64,000 bases of DNA from Parus major. Its lineage: Eukaryota > Chordata > Aves > Passeriformes > Paridae. Made by a program: the position numbers and the translations under genes. Location of the stretch: the NCBI RefSeq assembly GCF_001522545.3, contig NC_031770.1, positions 93,472,851-93,536,850 of the forward strand, in the 5' to 3' direction. The notes below the pieces were generated by a model, which saw only the letters and a list, made by a program, of their open reading frames with translations, searched no databases and had not been told where the DNA came from. Of this stretch, positions 14,153 to 27,725 are shown piece after piece; the first letter of the stretch is position 1, and each line of letters opens with the position of its first letter.

Positions 14153-14400
14153 TGTGGTGGTTTAGAACCAGGTGGGAATTAAACTCCAAATAAGCTGCTC
14201 CCCTTCCCTGCACCTCCCTCCAAGAGAGGGACAAGGGCAGAGACAACGGGCCAAGATAACAATTTCCTGAAGGCAAACAGCAATGGGATGAGAAACAATC
14301 AGTAACAGCAACAGTATTAATAACAAAAGTATATGAGAGAGAGTCATTTACACACAAAAAGATGCTCACTACCTCCACTCAGGTCCCCTTCCCCAGTGAG
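14153..14400. mobile_element. Probable interspersed repeat, LTR-like, unclassified
   Basis: This block of about 250 bp differs in texture from its surroundings. It opens with 'tgtggtggtttagaacca', passes through a C-rich segment and an A-rich segment, and ends near 'ccttccccagtgag'. It looks like a dispersed avian repeat seen in other contexts, perhaps an end of an endogenous-retrovirus-like element. I cannot name the family or fix its ends, and no target-site duplication is evident. Two overlapping minus-strand open frames here are probably repeat-derived. Confidence 0.35.
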
Positions 14401-16954
14401 AAAACTTCAGGATTTTTTTTTCTATAACTTGTTTTGTAGCTAGATATTGCAGCAGAAAGGCTGTATCTGGCAATCAGCATTGAAAATTGCCACCAAAAAG
14501 CCATTTGGGCAAATACCAGTAAACTTCCATATACCTAAAGTGTTGAAACTCTTTCAGTAAATGACTTGTGCATTAGATGAAAGCTATCATCAGGTCATTC
14601 TCAGAGAGCTGTTATGGTCAGTCATATAGCTCTGAGGGTAGACGCAGAGGACAGGGCTCACATGGAAAGATGAAACTTCACATGCTGCAGCCATCCACCT
14701 CTCAACTTCTTGTTTAAGTTCCCCTTTCTGTCAGTGCAGAGAAATATCTACTCTGGAAGAGCAGGCATCCCTTAAAGTCAGCCAGGAAGAAAAAGCACCT
14801 TCAGAAGATTATGATCACATCTAGTGAAGGCAAAGGATGAGTGTTTGTCACCTCACAGCAGGACTTTCTCTTCCTGGTAACTAGAAGAAATAGATGATTG
14901 ATTAGATAACAAAAGCCATATTCCAGCATTGGTGGAATTGTGATAATGTAAAGAGTATATTATAACTTATTTCCCTTCCAAGCATACAAGCACTTTTAAC
15001 TATTTAGATTACATCCAAACAAAGAGGAGCCATGCTATTACAACTAACCTTCGAGGCTGGATAACTGAGGATCCTGTTAATAAGTCTCTTGAGGTGAACT
15101 ATAAATATGCAACTCTTTAAAAAGAGAGATTAATTTCCGTATAAAACAGGGTCAGCAACACAGTTATAAAAGGGCATTGTGTTTTATACTGTGCCTCAGA
15201 TCCACAAGCAGTTTTAGTGGAGTTTGGCAGCCCCTCTGTCCTTCTGCTCACTCATTGGAGGGTCTAGCTCCAGTGTTGGCTTGTGCAGGGTTGATGAGGT
15301 TTTCTCTTGGACCTGTGGCAGAAACTGGCCCAAGATGTCCCCAACTACCCACAAGCAAAGCATATTAGGTGGGGTAGTGATGCAGTGTGCAGAGCTCCCA
15401 TCAGTCAGAGGGAAGCTTGGATGTTGGATTTGGCCACCCATGGATGAAGAACAGTGTTTTCCTTCAAAGAATATTTAAGTATAACCAAATGGTACACCAA
15501 AAATTTTCCTAGTCCTTGTGGAATAAGGCAGCTTTTTGGGATATGTCTTTCTGGTGATGAAAACCCTGGTTCTATATACATTTTTTTTTAGGTATGTTTG
15601 TAGATCTGGACCATAATAATTTACCTCTTATGACAGTCACACAACTTAAGGTGAAGCAAAGATATGTGATTAGTAGCCACTGGGGCAATCTACTCTTCTT
15701 ATCTTAAAAATCTAAATTTTACCAACTTGAAAGGAAGCACAAATGGATCACTTGCAGATGATATTTGAGATGGACACATATTTGAAATGAGAGTGAGCTG
15801 TCACTGCAAAAAAATCAACAAGTTTCCAAAATAGGTGTTATAAAACCAAGAAGGAAGATGTTACAGTTCTTTGGTGGTGGGTGAAAGGGAGAAGTTAGAA
15901 GTTATGTGATGTAGCACCTGGATTAAATATGGAAGGATACTTTCTGCTGTTTACATCTAAGTGACATAATGCTCATGTGAATCCCTGAAGTAAAAATTCT
16001 CCCCAAATAGCTGAGATTCTTAAATGACTCATTGAAAGCTTGGTTTTTCTTTCAATGCATTAGAGACAGGAAATTCTGAAGACAGTCCCTGAAGAATTAA
16101 AGTGTTAAACCAGCCAAGTCCCTCAAATGTGTAGCATAACCATGTGCTATTTTAAAATTTCACTCTTAATAGCCTAGATGAGAAGCCTTCCTCTGAAGTC
16201 AGTGGAGATGTTCTCAGTTACAGTGATGGAAGCACATGTAACTCACTATATGGGAAAAAATCCAAAAACCAAAAACTTGCTATGTCTGAAGCTGAGAAAG
16301 TGTTTTATTATTTTGTGCAAGTAATATCTTGACATTGCATTGTTATTTGAAAAACTTGCTGTTTCTTGAGTCTGAGATAGCACCTGCAGGGCTGACATAT
16401 GCATAGTGAATGAGACATCTGGTCTGGAACAAAGCTGTCTTTTAGCTCAAAATAAACGTCACTTTTTCTTCAGCCACAAACAGCAGACAGAGGTAGGGAT
16501 GAAAGCCAGATGAATGCTACACAGGGCATATCAAAAGTGATTATAATAAGAAGAACTTACAGGACATGCAATTTAATCACCTCTGCAGAATACATGGCAT
16601 TTTTCTGCTTTTTTGTTTCTGCAGAGGCCTCACTGTGGTTAACCACGTTTGTTTTAGTAGATGAAGATGACATTTCAGACCACCCCATGAAGTTCTGTGG
16701 GACAGTATCTGTGTAAAGCTTTTTTTCTTTGCTCAGTTGCCACCAAGGAGGGGTTGTGGAGCCAAGCAGGGAATATGCCTGGAAGGAATAGCGTGGTACC
16801 CACCTGGTTCCTGTGCATCCCTGTGATGCTCCTGTCCTGCTGACATTCTGGTCAGCCTGCCCACGTTGGCCAAATACATGTGACTGCAGACTGGGAGAGG
16901 TGTCACAGTGTCCAGGGATCTTTAGCCTTGTGTCTGTGAAATAATGGTGAGGGA
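14401..16954. other. Intergenic, no supported gene
   Basis: AT-rich sequence. A locally GC-richer patch near 15200-15440 is open in three overlapping frames on both strands. None resembles a known protein. Confidence 0.55.
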
Positions 16955-17465
16955 ATCAACAAAGGCAAGGGTCCTGCAGCTGGGGAGGAATGACCCCATG
17001 CACAAGCACAGGCTGAGGGCCAGCCTGCTGGGAAGCAGCTCTGTGGAGAAGAGGAAGAGGAACTAGCTGTCCCTGAGCCAGCAGTGTGTCCTGGTGACCA
17101 AGAAAGCCAAAGGTCTCCTGGGGTGCGTTAGGAAGAGCATGGCCAGCAGGCTGGGGGAGGTCATCCTGCCTCTCTGCTCAGCCCTGGTGAGGCACATCTG
17201 GAGTGCTATGTCCAGTTCTGGGCTCCTCAGGAGAAGAGAGACATGGAGCACCTGGAGCAGGTCCAGTGGAGGACAGCAAAGTAGGGGACTGGTGCATCTC
17301 TGTTATGAGGAAAGGCTGAGGAAGCTGTTCAGCCTCCAGAAGAAAAGACTGAGGGGAACCTCATCAATGTATATCAGCATCTGAAGGGAGGGTGTCAAGA
17401 AGAAAGAGCCAGACAGTTGTTGATATCCTAGTCCTTGGCAGCAATGGCCCAATAGGAATAAAGTG
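16955..17465 (+). mobile_element. CR1 LINE fragment (ORF2 end / 3' UTR), 3' end missing
   Basis: A plus-strand CR1 segment. Recognisable blocks in order are 'aaggcaagggtcctgcagct' (16961), 'gagccagcagtgtgtcctgg' (about 17075), 'ctggtgaggcacatctggag' (about 17183), 'tccagttctgggctcctcag' (about 17212), 'gaggaaaggctgagg' (about 17308) and 'gaagggagggtgtcaaga' (about 17383). These belong to the region spanning the end of the reverse-transcriptase ORF and the start of the 3' UTR. The copy then fades out and never reaches the CR1 terminal repeats, so the 3' end was lost after insertion. Frames are interrupted, so it cannot encode an active protein. Confidence 0.88.
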
Positions 17466-20400
17466 GCATGTGGCAACATCAGGTTTTAGCACTGAGCCTG
17501 TCAGATATTTGCCTCTAAAACCTATAAAAGTGACATGGTTTGAGTGTAAAAAATTGAACTAGGTTCAGTAGTTCAAAAACTTTTGGATGCTTTGCAAATT
17601 AGAAACAATTGGCAAACTGCTGGAAAAAATGTCCTTGCTGACTTTTTGCAAACTGTCATTTCTGATAATACTGGCAAGAAAAGCTATTTTATATCCTAGA
17701 GGACTGTTCTTGAAAAAGAAAATAAAATAGCTTCATTCACTTTTCTTTCAGTCTGGCAACATGGAAGAAACTGCAGCAGAACAGAGTGTATGACAGGGAA
17801 GAGACCACCCCTGCTAATAATGAATACCCACGGGAAGAAGGAGTGTGATGGACCATTGAGGATGAATTTGAGTTCTGTGAAGGGTATGACTTCTGGTTTC
17901 ATATGGCCTAGAAAAGTAGTGAAAATTTAATTAAGTTTTAGGTTCTGACTCCTGACACTTCAGGGCCCGCTAGGATAGGTGGATTTTCTTGACAGAAATA
18001 CTTTTGCAGGTTCAGTGCAGTGTGCAGCTCATGGGCTGAATATATCTGAAGAGTAAATGTGTGTGAGCTGGGTCTGCATAGTAAGTCCTGAGCACATCAA
18101 GTGTACAGCAGAAACACAGATCATCTATGAAATCCACACACCAAAATCAACCCCTCAACACTCCCAAAGAATCAGACTTTGGAGTGGGTGCTGAAGGGTA
18201 CCCTTCTTCCCTAAGAAGCATTTCTGTGTTTTCTGAGGAAGCCAGAGGTCCCAAACAAAAGCAAGAAATCCTCCTGTTCTGCCCAGGTGACACTTCCAAA
18301 CTGTAGAAGTGAGTGCAAAGAAAGAAACCCTCTTGGAAAGTATCACTGCAGCACAGAGGCAGGAGATAATTCAAAGGAATGCCATGAGAGGCTACCTGTA
18401 GTTATTAAGAAGAAATTCTGTGAAAGAGGCCTTTTTTCCATGTTATTTCAAGCTGGTCCTGATAATTTCCTGAACAAACTAACTTGAACAGTCTGCCACT
18501 TTCAGGGATGGCAAGTCCTTGGCTTTCAGACAGCAGAGACAGCATATGCACTACTGAGCAGGAGATAACAGAATTTCTACTTGAATTTCCACTATAAACC
18601 ACAGCATGTTTTCAGCACAGATATTTCACAAATATACTGTGGTTCATTATGAAAGCAGTCTTCTCTCTTAAATTGTCCAGGTACTTATAAGATTGTCACT
18701 AACATCACTAAGACACCCATTAAAGGTAATTGAGACCTGCCTAGAACAAATGTCTTTATGAAAGACCAAAGGGAAAGGGATTAAAAGAACAAGAAATCCT
18801 TAGAACAGATTAGCATCACTAGTGTGACTGTCTCAGAAGGTCAGTGATGCTGATGCAGTCATGCCATTTATGTTCAAATTTTACAGGATTTTAGCAGAAA
18901 GTGTAAGGTCCCCCCCCTCCTCAGATAATCATATGCCATTATTCATTAATCTTGTTTTACACTTGGTGATATGCTTTTGATCTCTCATGATCTTTTCTGG
19001 TACCTATTGCTGGAGGTGGCATGGCTATAAAAAAACCAAAGCTCCTCAGTACAATGCCCATGCAGAACAAATTTAATAACTGTTTTTACCTTTAGAATTC
19101 TTATAAATATAGCAAGTTCATTATACATCTCAGGCTTGTTAGACACAGATAACCTGCTAAACCTAGCAGTTTAACACCAAGTGAAAAATTTCCACCTCCT
19201 CTCCCATGTGTGCCAGGTACCAGAAAAAGAGAGCTCCTGAAGCTAACATGTAAATCACAGAGATGTTGGTTTGGCCACAGTAAATTAAGCCTCGTATTGG
19301 GCCTTTTGAAGTGTGTAGACAGCTACTGCTGTGATGTTAAAAATGCGAAAACTGCTGCAGGAGAGGACTGGAGAAACAAAGGGAAAATGTTAAAATTTGC
19401 ACATTCAAGTCAGGTAATGGTTAGAGTAAAATTCAGCACAAAGGAAAAGGTTTGTAATAAATTTCTGCAGTCATACTTCTCTGTGTGGATAAAACATTTG
19501 AAACTGAGGGCAGAATCTCTACCAGCTAAACTGACAAAAGGGAGCAGGAGTAAGCAGCTGCCAAAAAATCTGTACTTAGCCCAGATGTGTCCCTACTGCC
19601 TTTTATTATGGTCATTCTCTCCTCATTCAGGCTTCCCAGTAAAACAAAACAGTGCTAGAAAGATATTAATGTGTTCACTGAAAAAAAATACAAATACATA
19701 GCAAGAATAAACGTTTTTCGAAAGTGGAAATAGTCTTAAATTGCAAAAGGCCTTTGCAGGATAAAAAAGGGTTTTTGAATTAAATGAAAGTGCACATTAA
19801 TATTTTGACAGCAAAACCTAAATAAATCCAGAAATTAAACTGAATTTTTAAGTTACAAATGTAAAAGAAAATGAAACTTTAAACATTTTGGTGTATATTT
19901 GTCCAAAGTGCAGCACCTGATTTCTTTACAGGAATCAACAGGAGCAATACCAGTGTAAAGAGAATGTGATACACTTACTAGTTGGCAATTAACAGAAAAA
20001 AAATTTATTCATATTTTTAGGCATAGCCCCAATGCCTTTTGAGAAGTTTTTTTTCTAAAAATGAAAGAACAAAGACATAAAAATAATAAATATTTATGGA
20101 AATTTTGAATTTTTAATATTTTTTTTGGTTGTCTGGTTGATTTGGTTTGGGTGGTTTTTTTGTTCATCTGCTTTTTTCTTTTTTAAAGTACAAACTAGTT
20201 AAAATTCGTTTTGTTTATTTCATGGTTTGTGATGTTTGGGGTACTTATTTTCAAGCCTTTCTCTACAGCAGTGATGTCTAATAAAGCTAATACTTGTTAT
20301 TTCAATGAGCTGAGATTTCACTTAACTTGAGGATTAGCTTTTTAAACATGGCATTTAATGTTATGATATAGCTTGTGTTATCAGATAACAATATTTCTTC

Positions 20401-21884
20401 ACAAAACCTACCAGGGAACAATTTCATTCTCCAGCAATTGTCAATTAAAGTGTCCTTACAGGAGAGGGTTTTAACTGGCAAAGAGAGAAATTAGCTAAGG
20501 AATGACCTGGTTTGCTGTGCTTTCACGGCAGCAACGCGGTGATATCTCAAGAGGAAAGGCAAACCTACTGACTAGATGATGGCCTTATCTCATTTATAGA
20601 GTGCAGCCTTGTGACTTAGAGCTTTAGTAACAGCTTTTTTCTCCAAAGAGAAAAATCTACCAATTTAATTGGCCTGCTTGTTTGATTTGAGCAAAGGCTA
20701 TTCCCTTGCATGCCAGCACAGCAGCTCAGTGATTTAGATAAAGGGTTGTTGCTTGTTCACTTCCTATCAGTCCAGCCCTGCTATGAGAGAAAACAGCCTG
20801 GAATCTCCTAAGGAATTGGGGATTAATTTCATGAGGAGCCTGGCACAGGACTTAAGGTCCACCAGATCCAGATGACTGCTTGAGGAATCCTGCATTTACT
20901 TATGGAGATCTCAGTTGGGTCAACATAAGAATATTCTACTTGCAGTGCAAACAAACAGATTAAAAATGTGTTAGAGATTCTTGGTGGGGTCAGATTAAAC
21001 CTCGATCCTTGCAAAATGCAGATGTTATCCTCCTTCTTTTTTGTGCTGGAGAGGCAGCCTGCTAATGGAACAGCATGCCTGTTCTTATACCTGACAACCT
21101 GAATGATGCCTGGTCTTACACCTGACAACAAAAAAGCTACACTGTTCATACAGCAGCTCAACCCTGTAGCAACAGGGAAAACAATCTGAACCCTACATTA
21201 ATGGTAACATCCACCCTGTTCTGCATCCAGGGCTTTGCTCAAAGCTACTGGAGACACCTTAGTCAAATGGTCTTACAGCAAAGCTCTAAAAACTGTGGAC
21301 TCCAGAAGTTAGGGAGAGAAGAAGCCTTTAATAAATGTTCAGTTTTAAGACAACGATCAAGTAGCTGTTGTAACCAGTAATAAGCCACAGAATTTAGGCC
21401 CTTTTTAAATCTTCTGACAGACTATTCATCAGCATCACTGCTATGGATTATGTCATGAAAGCAGAAACATCTCACCTTAGACAGCTGTCAGTTTTCAACT
21501 TTACAGATTTAACTAGGTAGCTTAATGCAGAGACATTTTCCCAATGTACTTAATTAACAAATAATACCAATGTCAATCCTACTTATTCTATTTGTGTGAA
21601 TCAACTGAGGTAGGGCTGAAGAATGTATCTTATTATGTTTGCCCCAAATAACAACCTCCAGAAGGGTATTTACTTCATCAGCCGATTCAGTCTTTGTCAT
21701 GCATGGGTACAGTTGGTCTAACCCCTATCCTGGTCTTTAGGATTGTTGCAAAATGTGAAATATGTAAAATTTTCTTAAGGATGGTTTTTAATCCTTGATC
21801 TTTGTATACTTTCAAACCAAATCATTAAGAAGGGAGATTTAAACCATTAAAAAGAGAGCAGTTATCAGGGTCTAAGTAGTATCC
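17466..21884. other. Intergenic, no supported gene
   Basis: AT-rich sequence. It contains the longest unexplained open frame outside the gene and gap artefacts (19210-19701, +, 163 codons). That translation is rich in K, S and C, has no recognised domain and no flanking splice consensus that I trust. A T/G-rich low-complexity tract lies at 20105-20190. Confidence 0.55.
20105..20190 (+). repeat. T/G-rich low-complexity tract
   Basis: Poly-T runs are interspersed with TTTGG and GGTT units. This is a compositional repeat with no identified parent element. Confidence 0.6.
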
Positions 21885-22502
21885 TTGTGTTAGAAAAGCA
21901 AATTACTTGTTGGTAGAAGTGGCTTGTTAAGGTTCAGGGCTGGACATGATCTTAGATTTAGGGGGATGTTAACAAAGTTTAGGAAGAAGGATGCTTACTG
22001 GTAGTGGGCACAAAGAATACAGAATTAATGGGCCACAAAAACAACTGGCAGAATATCCAAGATAAGGCAGAAACTAATAAACCCAACTCAGCAACTGTGC
22101 TGAAATCAACTTCAACTGGGTAAAGGAAATTCTGGCAGGGGGAGGTCTGCAACAGCTGACTCACTGACCACCAACCCAAGAAACCCACTGACCCAAAAGA
22201 AGAGAAACACTGAGCATGGGAACTAATTATCATGAGAGGAAGGAGAATTGTTAACCAATAGAAGACACAATACTAATCAGCAAGAGAACTATGTAACTTG
22301 TATCCAATGAACACTAGCTCCTTTGTTTGTAACTTCTTTGCTAAAATGTATAAATAGTAAATGGTTCTGATAGTGTGCTTGCTTTGTGGAATTTCATGGA
22401 GTACTCAGGCTTGCACAGCTCTGAAATAAGTAATCAATATCTCTGGAGTGTTTAATTACTGGCTTGCTGCACACCAGGTAATGAATCCAATTTTTGTGGA
22501 CA
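21885..22502 (+). mobile_element. Probable solo LTR of an endogenous retrovirus
   Basis: The block has the regulatory layout of a retroviral LTR on the plus strand. Two CCAAT boxes lie at 22255-22259 and 22304-22308. A TATA box (tataaatag) lies at 22349-22357. An imperfect polyadenylation-signal region (gaaataagtaatcaat) lies near 22423. The block ends 'tttttgtggaca', the CA terminus expected of an LTR. The 5' boundary is uncertain: TG-starting candidates occur at 21889, 21927 and 21967. No clear target-site duplication was found, and no gag, pol or env remnant adjoins it, so a solo LTR is most likely. The family was not identified. Confidence 0.5.
22349..22357 (+). promoter_or_regulatory. 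TATA box inside probable LTR
   Basis: The sequence tataaatag lies 41 bp downstream of a CCAAT box (22304-22308). This spacing is typical of an LTR U3 promoter. Activity is not implied. Confidence 0.45.
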
Positions 22503-25500
22503 GCACCCCTGCCCTATGAGAGCTGTGTCTGAGCAGCTGGGCTGTCAGGTAATGCCCTGGAGGAGCCACAGGATGCTTCGCAGAGCTCAGCCCCAGTGCA
22601 CTGAGGTCATCACGTCCATATATCTTTGCAGGATCAAGCCTTTCAGTATAAATCTACCCTTATCATCCTCCCTGCCTTTCAGTTCTGTTTCATTTGTGGC
22701 TGATTTGTTCCTGCAAGCTCTTTGGGAAGCATGTTCCTCTGCACCTGACAGGCTTCTGTTTTTCAAGGTCATTTTACCCGTGGAAAGTGATATTTCTACT
22801 CTTTTTCCCAAGGCACTTTTACAAAAAATCCATCAGTACACTGAATTCAGACCGCTGTCCAGATTTGTGATCATGGATACTTGTTTTGACCCTGTCATTT
22901 CTGAGTAAGGCTGTTACGAGTGTGTAGGAGGGGAAGAATGCTTGCTATCTTTCCTCACTGTCAGCCTGCTACTTCTCATGTCAATGTTATGAATGCAGTT
23001 CAGTTTATATTTGTGAAGCCCTGGTAAAATGTTAAGCACTCTAGTAGTGCTGAAGATTAATATTATTATGCTCTGCAGAGCACATAGCTCTTTCAATAGG
23101 CAGTCCAAACAGGTCTTGACAGAGTCTGGATAGGAAAACAACACCAAGAAACACCTCGTTGCATTTTTTCCTGCAAGCAAAAGGCTGAGATGTATCTGGC
23201 TGGAGGTTACTCTTTCTCTGTGTGTTTCTCTAAAATACCCTGAGTCACATAACTCACAGGAAGAAAGGTAAAGAAGCTGTCTTTTTTCATATTTTTTTAC
23301 AGCTCTGATGCCTCTTCATGTTCACAGTAAGTGCAGAAAAACTGTACTTGCTGTGATTTCTTTTGATCTTGGACTGGCACCTGCTGGTGCAGGGAACTGG
23401 AGGCACTGTGATGAATGATGGCTCAGCAGCAGCCAGCTACACTGAGGTTAGAGATCACGGAGTTGATGAGCAAAGGTAGGTCTGGTGCCCTACTGTGCTT
23501 TCCTCAATCCTGTTCTTCAATACTTACAGCATCTGATTTGAGAAGCAACAGCTGTGAAAAATTAATAGCAGTTCCAAGACTAATTTTCCCTGCCAGAAAG
23601 CCTTGTGCACTGCAATCAGCATTTCAAGAAGTGTGTGTATTTTTATCAGTGAGAAGTCCTGAAGGTGCTTTTAGCTGGAATGCCCCACTTCATGTCAATG
23701 CTCAAATGGGGCTGTGCACTGGGTGCTTCCTAAACTGCAGCTCTCCCAGAGAGCCCTGGGCACTTAGCCTGATTAGTGGTCTCTGAAATACAATCTAATG
23801 AGTAATACAGGCAGAAAGGGAGAAAGAAATTTGGAAAATAACAGAGAGAAGGATAACAGTATTTTTTAAACGCTTACTGCTGCATTTGCATCTGCTTGGT
23901 CATATTAATCAAGTTGAATAGTCAAAGACAGAAACAATCAAGATTTTCTTTGACGTTTTAGAGCAAACCACAATGCATTGAGGAATTTTTGTTTGATTGC
24001 TTACTTGAAAAATTTACAAAAAATGTCTCTCACCACACATTCACACCCTGACAGACTTTTTACTTTTGCACCCATTACAAAGCATGTAGGCAGTGCAACT
24101 CATGGTGCCTGAGTTCAGTGGTAGGCTGAGAAATTTGGCCAGAGTGCCAGGCCCCAACTCCATGTGCAGTCAGTGGAGACAAAGAATTGTGGTATTTACT
24201 CCAAGATTTAATTCATTTGTCCTAATTAAAAGCATCTAGAATTCAGCACATATTTAGGGATTTTTCAAAGCTGTGGTATATGCACTGCTACCTATGACAG
24301 ACTTGCCTTACAGCAGCCTTCTTCCCTACTTTGTCTGTGCCCAAAGCCAATTCTGAGTCATGGTGTGGGTATTTCTTTGAGAAGGATAGCTTAAATTTCT
24401 CCTAGCAACTTGACATTTTTAATTGCATAGCATGGTACAGAATTACTAGACTGAGCATAATACACCAAGTCAATAAGCCTTGTATTACATTTTTAACCTG
24501 AGGCTTCAGAAATCCATGTATTTATGTAGGTGTGTTTCCTGTACATGCTTTGAAGCCCAGGACATGTATAGCTTAAGGGAGCTGTACAACTTTCTTCATT
24601 TCATAGAGACAGCCGTGAGAATGAATGGAACTTACAGCTTTGGTCCACACCTACAATCATTTTTCTGTGGTTGAGAAATGTTCTTTTTTTCAAGTACAGG
24701 AAAGCATTGAATATCTCAGAGTATAGTAAATAATGACTCCATGTCTTGATTCCAAAGTGGAGACTTCTGACAACAGAGACTCTGCCCAGAATTTATATCC
24801 ATAGAGGAGGCACCCACATATACTTTTTCTGTTTTAGGAGTCATTGACAATTTGTGACACAAAGGGAATATGAAGTCAAGTCAATGTATTATCTCCCCAA
24901 GGAAAAGAATAGACTGTGTTTAATTCCCTTGATTATTGCATGAAAAAATTACTATCATGACATTTCCATCCTGGCAGTTAAGGCATGGAGATGGAGAGGC
25001 TGCAGTCTCCAGCATCCCTGGCAACACACAAGGTACCAACCTCCTAAACATTTTAGCTCTGCAGAGGCTCCTTGATCTCCATCACTCAAAGCAAGGCCCA
25101 GTCTGTATTTGGACCCTGGCTCACCTCACTTGGGACTGCAGGAGGTGAGAGGGCAGTGCCCTACACAGGTAGTTCCAGGGGAGAACCTGCAGCAGCCGTG
25201 ATGTGACAAGGGATGTGTGTGCAGGAGCCTCCCAAGGCACAGCACAGCTGGCAGGCAGACTTTGCCTGCAAGGAGGGCTGGGTGCATCGTTTGTACTTAC
25301 GGGAATTAGCAAGTAAAAGCATCTGGGAGATCTCAGTCTAGCAAAGCATTCAAGTACCTGTTAAAATTTAATCAAATCAATAGTTTGTTGACTTTGGTGG
25401 AACTAATGATGTGCCTCATTTTCAGGATGTTTTTAAGTGCTTGGCTGGATTCAGGTTTGAAATATAAGTTGCTACTGAGTTTTGTGTATTCTAATGCAGG

Positions 25501-27725
25501 TAAGTGTGGAGAAAACAGAAGGCGATACCACCCCTAACATGAATGCTACTAAACTTGTTTTGGAAGAATCAGGTAATTGCAGTTCAAGGTGGAAAGCTAG
25601 CCATTTGTTTTGCACGAGAACATGTTTTACAGTTTCCTCTCCTAGCTCACTTTAGGACACTGCCATTATAGTATTTTATTTACCTTGCCCACCTCCAAGT
25701 CCCTTCTAGTTGTTTCCTCCCTTGTTTCACTGTTCTGGGAACTGGAGTTAAAAGGAAAATAGACCCTTGGATCTGCAGCAAGCTGGATTAACTGGGATAA
25801 TCAGCCCTTCCTCTCCTCCCCTGCTCTGCTGTTTGCAGCTGAGTGATAACATCAACCAGCCCTGGTTCCTTGCACTGTCCCATGTGTTTTTTCTTCCTGC
25901 TTTTTTTTTTAACCTGTCACTGGCTTTAATTCCACATGCACCAGTGAACAGCAGCTGCTAATGCTTGATCTAACCACTATGCAAGAAAAGCTTTTACACA
26001 GCCTGCAACCTGAGCTTCTGCAAACACAATTCAAAACTCCAGCTGGTCAAGGTGCACCTCTGCTCACATTTCCTTTTATCAGAGGGCTGCAGGGGATCGT
26101 TCTGGGCAGATTATTTACTCTCCTCTGTATGCAGCCTTGCATTTCATATTGGAGCTTGACACCCAGTAACTAAACAGATAAATAGTAGTGAGTAAAAAAA
26201 ATACTTGCTCTTTGTAGGATATACTTAGAACATTAGGGGATCACACACTGTTTGTTTACTCTAATAAGCAGGCAGGGGCCAAGACGTGGATGCTTGTCTG
26301 CACCAAAACTCTCTCCCTGTTTATTTTCAATCCTTTTTGCCAGCATAGCTGAGAATCCAACATGAGTGAAAATAAGAATGTCAGGCTCCAACTTCCTCAA
26401 GGTATGATGGTAAAGCCAACAGTAGTTTGGTTACTGGTTGTCTGGTGGTATTTAAAAGAACTTTGAAAAGAGGTCTGACCCACAGTAGAGGCTAGTGCTG
26501 AAGGTTACTTCTGTATCCAGAGCAGGAAGGTAAGAAAAGCCAAACACTATGAGAAGACCAAAAGCAGTGAAGGAAAACCACATACACGTATGCAGGAGGA
26601 GCATGAAAAGGCTGTCAAGCCTGTTTCCTTCAGGCTTTCTTCACTGCTTGTACTGGCTGGCAAGGAGAAGTGCTTTTTGCAATGTGGTGACTGAGACCTG
26701 GGCTGTGTCTCACAGACAGGCTGGGGAGACCCTGCTCCTCCTCCCCCAGTGATTGCAGAGGAAGGCAATGAAACTTTGTCTTAGCATCTGAGGTGAGGCA
26801 TGAGTCCAAGCCTCTGCCTCTTTAGTTGATACCCTCTGTACTCAGCAAAGAAGCAAAAACGTCCTTGAAATGTATGGACATGATAGGCGCTTGTTTGCCT
26901 TGGGTGTCCCCAGGGAATTCTCAGCTAGTATAGATCCTTCTGCATTGCACCAGTTTGGGGAACATTATAGAGCTCCCTCTTGCTTTATAACCAACTGTGT
27001 TAAGTAAAGCATCTGGATATGCTACCCTCTGAGAAGATATGCCAGCTCCAAGAATCTCATTCAGATATTTCAGATATGATAATCACCCATTTAAGGAACT
27101 AATTAAAATTGGATGAGTTTCATACCTCCCCCAGTTTTAGAAAAGAAAAATCATAGGCCAAATATAAATTTCATAAACGCTTGAAAAACCCTCTACAGGA
27201 AGAAATTTGGCAGAGGACATCAAGACCAGGCCATTTTGAGCAAATGAAAGAACCTAAAGCAAGACTTTGAAGTCTGACCTTCAGAATATATAATAATACA
27301 CTGGATTGCAGAGGTAATAAATACCAGAAAGTGGGACAGAATGTATCTAATTAAGCAGTTTTAGCCATGCTTTGGCATTCTTTTCAATTACGTTTATTAC
27401 TAGGATTTTCAAACGTACCAGCACAGTTTTGCAGTGATCTTAGTTCTCAAAACACTGGTGTTTTTTTTCCTCTATGCAAAGCAACACATCATCAGTTATT
27501 TTATAGTCAGATCCACTTCAGTGGTTTCATTTCCATTACAGCAGTGGAAAGCTGTGACTGTGTCACTTCACTGAGAACTATGGGCCAAGCTCATTTTTCT
27601 GAGCTTTATGTTAAAATCAGTGGATTAGCTAATAGGATAGACACTGCCACGTGAACCAGAGCACTGATTTCTTCTACTCCATATGGAGAGACTAAAAACT
27701 GTACTTTGTTACTAATTTGCTTTGC
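22503..27725. other. Intergenic, no supported gene
   Basis: Mixed AT-rich and moderately GC-rich non-coding sequence. Open frames of 130 codons (22516-22908, +) and 123 codons (23415-23786, +) give no recognisable protein and are overlapped by frames on the other strand or other phases. No repeat family was recognised. Confidence 0.55.
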
